In this document: piece after piece, positions 34,535 through 45,410 of the stretch
How positions within the stretch are numbered: the first letter of the stretch is position 1
Layout: each line of letters begins with the position of its first letter
From: Glycine soja
Lineage: Eukaryota; Streptophyta; Magnoliopsida; Fabales; Fabaceae
DNA: 64,000 nucleotides
Reading direction: 5' to 3'
NCBI RefSeq assembly: GCF_004193775.1
Contig: NC_041019.1
Location: 53,853,928-53,917,927, forward strand
Translations under genes and position numbers: made by a program
Notes under the pieces: model-generated
Told to the model about the DNA's origin: nothing
The model's input: only the letters and a program-made list of their open reading frames with translations
The model's database searches: none

Positions 34535-34854
34535 GGTTTAAATATGTTTTTGATTCCTAATAAATATTTAATAATAATTTTATTTTTGATCATTCATATT
34601 ATTTTTAGTATTTTTAGTACATGATAAGTTTGTTTCTTGATAAACTTTTTTCATTTATTATTAATTATGACTAAAACAAAATTCGTTAATTTATAATAAA
34701 GTAAATACAAAATTATTAATTTATCAAGGATTAAAAATATCAAGAATCACAAACAAAAATGTTAATTTCTTAAGAACTTGACGCAAAATAAAAATTTATT
34801 ATGAAATAAACAGAAAATTTGGATATTTATTGAAAATAAAAACATAATTAAACC
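34535..34854. mobile_element. Second, smaller inverted-repeat element (MITE-like)
   Basis: Starts GGTTTAAATATGTTTTTGAT and ends with the complement of GGTTTAATTATGTTTTTA, spanning 320 bases. Termini match those of the element at 33557-34350, so the two are relatives lying about 190 bases apart. The interior is AT-rich with no coding potential. Confidence 0.6.
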
Positions 34855-35848
34855 AAAATTGTATTATCAACGGTTAATTACATCACTCATGCATGTAAAA
34901 TTCATGTATTATAAAATAGATAGATAGCTCTTTATTCAATTTAGTGGCTAACATGGTACGCGTTATCTATTCGAAGCCTTATCTATATTAAGACTTTCTT
35001 CATTATCTTCCAATAATTTTTCTGACTATTCTAGGTCTTTGGGTCGTTTCTATATATATTTATTTGTCTGTAATATTTAGTTAGACCTCACAAGTTGCTT
35101 TCTCTTGTTATGTCTCACTATACATAATTTGAATCGTGCATTTTGGATAAAATCTTCTTCTGTGTTTATATCTCCGGTTCTCCATGGCTAGAAATGACCA
35201 TACGTGACCCATCCAATTTGGAAAGCTCAAATTTTGACTATTTCAATCAAAGAAAAGTCAGTAAGAAAATCTATTATATTCTTTTAAGATATATTTAAAT
35301 TTACGTAAAAACTAGATAAAGGAAAAAAAAAACTCACTTATAAAGGTCATCTATGAGGAGATTAAAATCTTAGAGATAGACCAGGTATACTCCTCTCCAA
35401 ATATATGCACCATAAAAAAAATATTTTAGTCCTTTTAAAATTATTTTTTAAACAGTCCCTGTAATATTCAATTTTTTGGTGTTATTCTCTACCTTGGCTT
35501 AGTTGTTGATAACTACTGGGTAACTAAAGAGTCTGAGACTAAAATAAAGAATAAGATATATTTATGGATGATATATAATTCTACCGAGAATCTATTGTCT
35601 ATTGGTACCTGCATTGGATAGAGTAAAAATATATGAGCTCAATGAGAATGAGTTTGAGGTCAAAGATTTACTCATAGAATTTAATGGGAATGGATAATAT
35701 GTTTAATACACAAACCATAAAAGAAAACTAATATAATCCTGAAAAGACTGGTCCAAAAAATCATCTGGTGATGCATCATCTTTCTCTGGATTGTTATTGT
35801 TGTAGTGATGTCAAACTCTAAAAGGTTTGTTGTTGTTGTTCCATGGAA

Positions 35849-35868
35849 GACGGTTATTAATAACCGTC
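35849..35868. repeat. Perfect 20-base palindrome
   Basis: GACGGTTATTAATAACCGTC is its own reverse complement. The following AACCGTCATAAATGGTGCG looks like subterminal sequence of a CACTA-type element, but no ends were found. Confidence 0.7.
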
Positions 35869-36829
35869 ATAAATGGTGCGTCATAAAATGATATTTTTGC
35901 TTGTGGACCCTCACCTAGACTCAAAAAATGTCGGACACTCTTCATTGATAGTTGTTGGTTCGGTCTCGAACACCTTAATAGTAGCCCATGTTCTTGCCAC
36001 TAACAATATTATTGGAATTTTAGCTCGAAATTAAAATATCATTTTCGCAGAAACTTGTGTGATAATTAAGTAATTAATAATAAATTTATAGACAATGAGA
36101 ATTGAGAAAGTAACTAACCAAAGTTAAAAGACAATTGATAAAAATTAAATAAGAAAAGTAAGAAATTCATATTTTGGTGTTTTCTGAACACTTGACGTGC
36201 ATAGTAAGAGCTTAAATCAATGAAAGAATATGTTTGTCAAAGTTTAACTTTATTAAATCGTTTTATGTAATTAATATTATTATCATTCAAATCAAGTTCA
36301 TGTTATTATTGACCTACAAATTTGTTCAAACCTTAATAATAATGTAACCAATCTCTTCAATTATGTAACCAAGGTACTTGAATTAAGAATAAGGATTCTG
36401 TCCAATACTTTTACCTTATCCCTAGAAATAAAAATTATTAGATATTCTCTTTAGTTCAGAATTCAATCATCCTAATTATAATTGAATAAAGAGAATCATG
36501 CAATTAATTGATTAGGTTAAATACAAGCATTAAGCACATAAGAGAAACAATAACAATCTTTTATTAATTAATAATAAAATATAATTACATAAATACAGAT
36601 CTAATTACATTAAAATCCAACAAACATGAATTTAACTATTCATAACCATGGAGGAAAGCAAACTTGAGAAACAAAAAGATGAAGAAGAATCCCTTAAGCA
36701 TAGACACCACCTCAAGCATTTTTCTCTAATCCTTTTTTCTCTTTCAAAATGCACCAAAAACTCATAATTTTGATTAAGAAACGTCTTTTATATCCATTAA
36801 ACTTTTTTAGGCGAACTTTTAAATTTTAG

Positions 36830-37090
36830 CAAGTGCGCTTAAGCCGCACCAAAGTTGCAAGCTTAAGCACAAGCAAATAAACATGCCTGCAAGGGTCGTG
36901 CTTGAGCCGTCTCAAAGTAATAGCCTTAAGCCTAGATAGTAGTTCAAATTTTTTAGCTCCAGAGTTGGGCTTAATCTGTACCAAAGTGATAGGCTGAAGC
37001 CTAGACAGTAACCTTGTTATTTTTCTTTCATAATTGGGCTTAAGCCATTCTAAAGTGGTAGACTTAATCCTAGGTAGTAAAAATCTTCAA
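36830..37090. repeat. GGCTTAAGCC-type degenerate repeat
   Basis: Units of about 70-90 bases each contain a GCTTAAGCC-like core, CCAAAGT, and TAAGCCTAGA-AGTA. Three to four diverged copies are seen. Confidence 0.55.
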
Positions 37091-37540
37091 TTTCTCCTTT
37101 TTTTCTCTCTCTCTTCCAAAATGGTGATTAAGCTTTTCAATTCTTTTCCAAATGGTTCTTCAGCAAATTTCCTACAAAACATAAATAAACAAACAAAGAT
37201 ATCAAGCATAAAATGTAGAAAATTAGAAAATTCTAAACAAAGTAAGCTTTTGTTCAAAACATAACTTAAAAGAACACAAAGCTCAAAAGCATAAGAGGCA
37301 ACACATAACTGCCCCAAAGTTACTACAAAATGTAGGAATATATGACAATTATCAAGAGCCTCTACCTACAAACTCAATCAGCTTTGGGATCAGTTAGAGT
37401 GGAAAAAGAAGAACAAGAATAGGTGCTTTTAAACTCTTGAATGCAATGAAGAGAAATGTTAACAACACACTTTTCTAATACCCACTTATTCAAATTTATT
37501 AAAAGATACAAAACTAGGACAAAAACTCATGAAAAAAAAA

Positions 37541-37873
37541 AGCATACCAAAATTTATTATTTTTAATAAATTTTAATCAATAATAAAAAAACGTATTTCT
37601 AACATGTCTAAAGAAAAAAGAACTTTCCCCATCCCTAAATATAAGAATATTTTTTTTTTCAATTTTGTTTATATCTTTTTATAAGATTCTTTTCAAGTTG
37701 TCATTAAATGAAAAGAAAAACATACCAAAATTTATTATTTTTAATAAATTTTAATCAGTAATAGAAAACGTGTTTCTAACATTTCTCAAGAAAAAAAAAA
37801 CTCTCCCCATCTCTAAATATAAGACTATTTTTTTTAATTTTGTTTATATCTTTTTATAAGATTCTTTTCAAAT
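37541..37873. repeat. Tandem duplication of about 165 bases
   Basis: Copy one (about 37541-37707) and copy two (about 37714-37873) share ACCAAAATTTATTATTTTTA, CCCATC-CTAAATATAAGA and TTTATATCTTTTTATAAGAT in the same order. Similarity is roughly 85-90 percent by eye. Confidence 0.8.
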
Positions 37874-40053
37874 TATCTTTTGTATTAATTATTTTTTATC
37901 CAAATACCCTCATTACTTTACACAAGCTGCTATATGCTAAAAAAACAAGTAAATGTAGATTATATCTCGTATAATGGTTGATTAACAAGACTAACACATT
38001 AATTAATTAAGCAGAGAAGTAATTAAGTGAAACGATAGATTATGAGTCCAAATAACTTTAAGGATAATTTTGATAAAATAATACAAATTATTAAAAAAAT
38101 TTAATGTTACTAATTATATTAACCAAATTTCTTAAAAGGTGTTAATTAGTTAAAAGACCAAATTTAATATAACTTAATCAGGGTTTTAAATCGCCACAAA
38201 GTGTATCTTTTAATACTATTGATCCAATCTAGAAGATAGGACTAAATTGAATAAATTTTAAAATAAAAAAACCAAATTGAATCTAAAAAATAAATTAAAG
38301 AAAAAAAACTAATTTAACCTTAAACAATAACCTTTTATCTATTTTAAAATCTAGACTAACGTTATCAATATTAGGTTGGTATAAGAAGAATTAGACTCCT
38401 ATACCTTAGGTCAAGTTTTCAAATCCCTTGAATGAAAAAAACGTGATTAAAAGAAAAAATATTTGTCAACCATATTTCTAAGCAAAGATTAATCATATAT
38501 CTACATTTCACACTTAAAACATAGTAAAAAGAAATACTTATATTATAAAGAAATCATGTTTATTGTCATATTATGAATTACTTTTATCAACATGTTATTG
38601 ATTACTCGATTTCGTTAAAAAAATAATTTATGTTTTGTATAATATTTGCTTATTTTTAATAAAGTCACCGCTCTCGAGCTTATTGAAAAAATTCTGAGAG
38701 TTGATGGTATTAAATTGAAAAAAATAATTTTTCTCACACCGTATTTTTATACTCCGTATTCTTACTCTCAGTTGTATTGTATAATGAAAAGTAGAAAGCA
38801 AAACTATATAGTAATAGTATCACATAATTAAATATCATTTTAAAAATTCAAAACAATGTATGTACGTTTTATAATTGTTTATTTTGTCACGGGGATATTA
38901 ATTTTGATAAGGAATTTATTAATAAAACGTTAATAAACTTTAATAACAATAGAAGAAAAAATTTGTGACGGTAAAAAATGACATGAGAATGACAAAAAAC
39001 AAAATCAGTTCTTTAATGCATCTTCATTATAATCATTTTATTATGAAACCCTTCTTTCAAGTCTCTTGCATAATATCAATAACTCAATGTACAAAATAAT
39101 GCCAATAAGAAAAATGCATAAGATAACTTTACAAAAAAGAAAGGACAAAAAAATTAATCTGGTGAAAAATTCAAATTTTTGAAATAAAAATGGAGATCAA
39201 CAGAAATGAAGATATACAATAACTTCTAACAAATTTAAAAGATAAAAAGAAACTAATATTTAAAGAAAATTTAATTAAAAAATACCCATAAAGATAAAAA
39301 AAAAACTATTACAACGTATAATAAAAAAAAATCTGAGGGAGAAAATAAAATGGGTAAAAAACTAGAAATTTCAAAACAAAAAAGTTGAATTGAAAAACAT
39401 TGAATGATAATATGATATACACTAGAAAAAGTAAGATAAAGAGGATAAAATATTGATAATTTAGCAAAAAAACAGAGCACACAAAGAGATGGAAGAAAAA
39501 TATATAAACTCAAAAGTTGAAAAGATAAATCATTATTAGCTAAAAATTGCAATACAGTCACCGAGAACAAGCAGGGCTGGCCCTGGGCATATTTCAGGTG
39601 CGATGGCCCGGATCCATAGTTAAAAAGAGACCCAATTTTTTTTTATTAAAATAATAATTGTGTAATAATTTTTTTTATATTGTTTTCATTAATAATTGAT
39701 TTTTTTTGTTTTGTTTCGGGTCTTTTTAAATTTAAATTAAAATATAACATGTAAGTAGAATCTATCAAAAATTAGTTTTTTTTAAAATATTTTATATTCA
39801 TAAATTCATATTAAATTAATTTTCAAGCAAATGTGGAAAATTAACATGAACCGATTACTTATAATAACTTAAAGTGTTTATTTTTTTAAAAGATAAGAAA
39901 CACATGCAACAACTCAAATTATAAAAAAAAATAAAATTAAAAGTTAATATATTAATAAATAACAAAAATATATCATGTGAAGAGAATAGAAAATATAAGT
40001 AGAGAGTAAAACAAAATGAAGAGGATTTTAAAAAAATAAAATTGCATAAAAAT

Positions 40054-40081
40054 ATTATATATATATATATATATATATATT
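40054..40081. repeat. (AT)n microsatellite
   Basis: About 28 bases of AT dinucleotide. Confidence 0.85.
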
Positions 40082-40281
40082 ATGTATATCTTTTTTCTTT
40101 AAATTTGACCTTTTATATAAAAAAAATCATATATTATGTTCAGTTCTCTTAAACAAGATTTCAAATTAAAGTCTTAAATGAAAAAATATGATTAAGAGGA
40201 AAAATTATATTAAAATGATTAATTGAATTTTTTTATGGAAATCCTGGATAAAATTAATAAGTATTTTATACAAATAACATT

Positions 40282-40284
<3 letters not shown>

Positions 40285-40334
<50 letters not shown>
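40285..40334. repeat. (AT)n microsatellite
   Basis: About 50 bases of AT dinucleotide. Confidence 0.9.
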
Positions 40335-40341
<7 letters not shown>

Positions 40342-40827
40342 CTCATGTAAATAACTGATATTTAAGCTAAGTTTTTGTACCTATTTTTACCAAAGTGAAT
40401 TGAAAACTTGCTGACGCCACATGATATGAAATATATTTGACCAATGGACTCACATCTATTGATGCACCCATTTTCGCTAAAGTGAATTGATGATTCACTG
40501 CATTAGTTCATTGAATCAGAATTGTGACCTTAATATTTGACTGTTGGATATATATATGTTTTTAGGAAAAATTCTACCAGATTTTCGAAAATTCTTTTGA
40601 ATTGGTCATTTATTTGTGTTTAGCGTGAGATACTATTAGACTAGTCAGGTTAGAGAAATCATAGTTTATGCGCTGGTCAATGTCTAAGTGTGGATCCGTG
40701 ACAAACTTTGTCTTGGGAGTAGTACTATGATTGCATGACATGTAAATAGGAAAATTCCAATGAAAACACATGGAATTGTGTTTTAACTAAATTCAGATAC
40801 AATGGTTAGGCCGTTAGGGTGGTTGGC

Positions 40828-40967
40828 CTTGCTGCATTGCAACAAGGGAATTTGATTCATGGCTATATCCTTAAAGGGGTTTTGATTCTATACTGCCAAT
40901 TCTTGGCACCCTTATGATAATGTATGGAAGATGTGGTGAGATTTCAATGGAACAAAGAGTGCTTGAT
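40828..40967 (+). pseudogene. PPR protein fragment (CRR2-like)
   Basis: Reads LAALQQGNLIHGYILK, then after a one-base shift GFDSILPILGTLMIMYGRCG and EISMEQRVLD. This is the pattern of one to two pentatricopeptide repeats of plant PLS-class proteins of the CRR2 type, which edit or process organelle RNA. The frame break and absence of other repeats make it a remnant. Confidence 0.65.
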
Positions 40968-41079
40968 ATTTATATTTCACTTATATCAAGACGACCATTT
41001 AAGACCAAGTATGCTAATTGTGAGAAAATATGGACTATGGTTATTAAATGAGCAAAAGAGAAACTTGCCAACTCCTACT

Positions 41080-43030
41080 CAGATAAAGGCACAAAATAGC
41101 ATGTATAACACCAACCTGCCAACTCCTATTCAGAAACATAGTTCAATTATAAAGTTTGTTGATGCTCCAAATTCACTGAAACCACCATTAAAACATACAA
41201 TAGTTCTGCACTAACACTAGATGATTGAATATCAGATATATGTCATTTTCTTCCAAGTTCTATGCTTTCTGCTAGCAGTGTCACCATTAGTAGGAAACTG
41301 ACATCAAGGTAACTACATACATTCTTGCATATTTGGTGGTCTGCAGGAAACATGAGCAAATGTTAGAATATTAATAGCAAATTCCCCAAGATTTGGTTTT
41401 TGCATATCAGTATACCACATGTTCTGCATATAACGTTTTATTTCTCATAATGCAAGATGAATAAGAATATAATGGTGAAAGGAATTGGAGAACAATGCAT
41501 ACAATGATTTGGTCATCTTCCTTTGTTTGCCCTAATGACAACGGGGAGCTACAGTAGACTCCCTATACATAGCAGACTGTATGACAAATTTTTTATCAAC
41601 ACTGGATCAGGATGTGAACAGGCTAAACCAACCAACTGCAAGTAATATCGGTATGTATCACAACTTGATTATAGTTCAAAGTTACAACAGTTTCACGATT
41701 CCACCTTAATCCCTTGTATTATCTCCCATGACATTAAGATCAATGACATCTCCATAAATTCAAGTCACAAAGAGCAACAACACATTAACTTGTAAAAACT
41801 AACAACTATTATTACCATAAAAACAGTCACCTAAAGTCAACGGAATAATCAAATAAGGATTAAGGAGCATAAGAGAAATGACAAACTGCAAAATATAATA
41901 ATAACATTAAGAGGGATAAAGAAAAAAGGCACTAAAAAGTATGTATAACACCAATCAGGATTTGCCAAGTCCTACTCTGAAACAGTTAAACTATAAAGTT
42001 TGTTCACACCCCAACTTTACTTAAAGAAGCATTAAAACTGACACTAGCTCTACACTAGCAATATAGTTTAATATCAAAAATATGATATTCTCTTCCAAGT
42101 GTTATGCTTTCTACTAGCAGTTTCACCTTTTATAGGAAAGTGACATCAAGAAATAATCTACACTCTTGCATAATTCTTGGCCTTCAAGAAACATGAGCTT
42201 ATTGTAAATGTTAGAATATTAATGTGACATTCTCTAAGATTTTAGCAGTAAAATGGTGATATGATAAAATCAGCTTGTAAAAATTCTTAATTATATTATT
42301 CCAAACTTTTAAAAAAAATCCTAATTATTTTGCTCTAAACAATAGTCATTTCTCTTGTATAATTTTCCACTCAAATGACCTTTGATGACCGGCTTTTGAG
42401 TACGCCAGACACCAAATATTTTGTCAAAGCAAAGTAAATTCAATCCACCACCACCAGACCCCATCTATCCATGCAATCTCATGCATCTTTTAATTTAAAT
42501 GATATAAAAAGAAGTATTATTAGCAACGTAAATTGAATCCACCACCACCAAACCTCCTCTTTCCATGCAATCTCATGAACCATTTAATTTTAAAAAATAT
42601 AAAAAAAAGTATTATTAGCAAGGTGAATTGAATCCACCACCATCAAACCTCATCTTTCCATGTAATCTAATGTACTATATAATTTAAAATAAAATAAAAA
42701 GAAGTATTATTAGCTAGGTAAATTGAATCAAGTACCACCAAACCTCTTCTTTTCATGCAATGTCATGTTTTATTTAATTTAAAAAATATAAAGAAGTATT
42801 ATGTGCAAGGACTGGGAGTTAAAAAAATAGGTGAAGGCATGATTTTTCACATACCACTCATTCTGCATATAATGTTTCATTTCTTATAATGCAGTATGAA
42901 CAGGAATATAATGGAGAAAAGGATTGGAGATTAATGCATACTCTGATTTTTCTTGGTCATCTCCCACCACCAATGACACTGGGGGTGGTAGTAAACTCTC
43001 TGTATACAAAGCAGTCTGTAGATACGTAAT
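41080..43030. repeat. Local duplication, second copy split by a minisatellite
   Basis: Block one (about 41100-41585) is repeated as 41935-42250 plus 42840-43030. Shared phrases include TATAAAGTTTGTT, TTATGCTTTCT-CTAGCAGT, and TCTGCATATAA-GTTT-ATTTCT. The 42.25-42.84 kb gap in the second copy holds a four-unit minisatellite. No coding function recognised. Confidence 0.7.
42428..42802. repeat. Four-unit minisatellite, 94-95 base period
   Basis: Units start at 42428, 42522, 42617 and 42712 with AGC-A-GTAAATTGAATCC, continue CCACCA-CAAACCTC and CATGCAATCTCATG, and end in AAGTATTATT. Period is very regular. Confidence 0.9.
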
Positions 43031-43034
43031 CGGG

Positions 43035-43308
43035 ACGTGGTGAGGGTGATGGAGGGGAGACTCAAACGCACTGTATCCAAATCCGTATCAACGGAATGAA
43101 CGGAGAATTCACTTGATTTGAGAAGGAGTCGAGGAAAGGGTGGTGAGGCCGCAGCTAGGTCAAAATGGGAAATGCAAAATTTGGAATCTGAAATCAGAGA
43201 AAGTCATGACTTACAGACACACTTGAAACGAATAACATATCTCACCGGCAATCTCAGCAGAATCAGCCCTATCAATTCGATAGGGAGAAAGAGATTCTTC
43301 GTCGTCAT
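43035..43308 (-). pseudogene. F-box protein gene fragment
   Basis: From ATG at 43308 the frame reads LFLPIELIGLILLRLPVRYV and IRFKCVCKS, a standard plant F-box. A TGA then stands where these proteins have Trp (CKSW), followed by LSLISDSKF and SHFDLAAA as in F-box/kelch-associated proteins. Only the N-terminal part is present. A functional relative would be the substrate receptor of an SCF ubiquitin ligase. Confidence 0.82.
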
Positions 43309-43481
43309 GACAATGTTTCAATGGTCGTTCTTCACTCTGAGCTCTCACGTCCCAAGAACAACGTGCTCAGTGCGGTGGAAGTGAAATTTTGTGAAATCTG
43401 GGTTGGAGTTCTGATATATACTGGTCCCAATTGTATGACCATAAATATAGTTTCATCATGGTTAATTCAGATTGATCAAGT

Positions 43482-43810
43482 TAGTTTAATTAGTTACAAG
43501 TTAGTTTAGTTAGTTATAAGTTTCTCATTTAAGCTTTCAATTGATCAAGGTAGTTTAGTTAGTTTAATTAGTTACAAGTTAGAGGACGAGTCCTGGTGCA
43601 GCGGTAAAGTTGTGCCTTGGTGACTTGTTGGTCATGGATTCGAATCCGGAAACAGCCTCTTTGCATATGCAAGGGTAAGGTTGCGTACAATATCCCTCCC
43701 CATACCTTCGCATAGCGAAGAGTCTCTGGGCAATGGGGTACGAAAAAAAAAAATAGTTACAAGTTAGTTTAATTAGTTATAAGTTTCTCATTTAAGCTTT
43801 CTTGCATGCA
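43482..43810. repeat. Direct duplication around a SINE
   Basis: GTTTAATTAGTTACAAGTTA followed by TTATAAGTTTCTCATTTAAG occurs at 43482-43540 and again, with the SINE inside the second copy, at about 43557-43801. Confidence 0.8.
43583..43753 (+). mobile_element. tRNA-derived SINE with target duplication
   Basis: About 171 bases with a pol III A box (TGGTGCAGCGGTAAAG), a B box (GGATTCGAATCC at 43636-43647), a conserved body (TTTGCATATGCAAGGGTAAG, CTTCGCATAGCGAAGAG), and a poly-A tail. It is flanked by the 14-base duplication TAGTTACAAGTTAG (43569-43582 and 43754-43767). It resembles the widespread plant Au-like SINEs. Confidence 0.93.
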
Positions 43811-44156
43811 TGGTAGACATGGATTCTGATTTTCTTTTTCCTATCAAAGTAAGAAGTATTCATTGTTAAGAATAGTGTTTGATCTTGTTTGGATTTTTTT
43901 TTGTGTGAATAAAGTATTTCCAACCAAAAATCAAGGATTAATCCCCTAAGGTATTTACAAACATTGCATGATAGGTAGGATATAGATTCTCCCACAGTAC
44001 GGGAAAGAATCAAGATCAATTTATTTCAATATATGACACCATCTGAAAATTAAACATAAAACATTCATGCTACAAAATATAAAAGAGGAAATAACAATGA
44101 ACAAAGGGAAACATAGTCCACACAATTAAATACTTCTTCCCTATCTCTGACTCAAC

Positions 44157-44355
44157 TCAAATGAGCCTTATAAGCCATTCAAGTACTTCTTGACCGAAAT
44201 TCCTTCCCAATGCTACTCCCACAATAAGTCCACCCCCATACCCGATCAGAACAATTTTCCAGTCAAATTTACCAAAAATTCCAAACTCTTGATCATCATC
44301 AGAGATTGAAGGTGGAGCAAATGGTGACCCTGCATGATCCTCGCATTTCTTCAAT
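44157..44355 (-). pseudogene. RLP 3' scrap
   Basis: Last 66 codons of an RLP: LLKKCEDHAGSPFAPPS, acidic SDDDQEFG, membrane helix LIGYGGGLIVGVALG and tail ending LIRLI. Upstream of LLKKC the sequence jumps to RLP 5'-flank sequence, so the rest of the gene was deleted. The 3' flank (43970-44150) matches those of the other RLPs. Confidence 0.92.
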
Positions 44356-45410
44356 AATTTTCCAGTTAAATTCACGTTTCTGATTTATCTACAGTTAATA
44401 TCAACTTGTCTTTTACATTAGGCTCTGCGATAGTGATCTGTCCTTCATTTTTATTCCTGCTCCTGTATTAGTATATCTCAAGCATGCATATTACGGAGTA
44501 ATATATCAATTTAGTCCTCAAAATAGGCATCAGTACTCAGTTTAATTAGTGCCCGAGTTAATGAGAATTATAAGAGTTACTATGATTAATTAGAGATAAA
44601 AGCATAACAATGATTATAAAAGAGTAGAATGACTACAACTCAACTTAAATGTTAGACACAAATAAATTTTGAAGCCCTGTAAAAAAAACTCAAATATCTT
44701 ATATTACATGATAAGTAAAATATCACAACTAAATTAACCATGTAAAAGAATAATTAAATAATATCAAACTACCGTTTTTAGTTTTCTATTGCTGAGCCTG
44801 GTGTGATGGAAACCAGACAGAGTGATGAGTGACTCGTTGGCGGGAAAAAAAGGGCACAAAGTCAATGGCAGGTGATAACTTGGAAACAGGGGAAGAGAGA
44901 GAAATATTAAGTAAAAGGGAGCACAAAGTCCACAAAGTATTTTTATATTGGCAAAATTCAGTTCACAAGTTTGGAGGTCACTATGGCATCATGGTATCTC
45001 CCCTCTTTTAAACTAAATAAATAGGTTTAAAAAAAATAAAAAGCGAAAACATATAAAAAAATAAATATAAATATAATCTTGAGCCAAGTTGGAGAAGAAA
45101 CAAAAGAGATTAAGCCGGGTCGATATGTAAATCCAGCTAGCAACTTTATTACATATAAATATTTACTGTAAAAGTCACAACATACAAATTGAATCTAACA
45201 TCTTTAAAACTGAACATATTTCAATCAAATTTGACTAAAAAAATCTTCCTTCCATATTACAAAAGATCTTATCAGCATAAGATTAATTATTTTTATCTCA
45301 ATCTTCTGAACGGTGGCTGTCTAGTGTCTACCAATCGACAACTCAGATGGAGAGTGCAGAAAGTATACAAATTGTCCCAACGAACACACAAACTATAACG
45401 AGCAATCCGA
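44356..45410. other. RLP 5' flank and VHA-d 3' region
   Basis: No gene. Alignable to 23025-24349. The part next to 45410 should contain the VHA-d 3' untranslated region. Confidence 0.6.

Larger units (their letters stand above)
34855..40827. other. Gene-poor AT-rich region
   Basis: No gene supported in 6 kb. Contents include a perfect 20-base palindrome, a GGCTTAAGCC-type degenerate repeat, a tandem duplication of about 165 bases, two long AT tracts, and at about 39572 the phrase CAGGGCTGGCCCTGGGCA. That phrase resembles a hAT-type transposon end, but I found no partner end. Confidence 0.55.

Noticed and set aside
39572..39610. CAGGGCTGGCCCTGGGCA as a hAT transposon end
   Set aside because: Only one end resembles a hAT terminus; no partner end or target duplication found, so no element is called.
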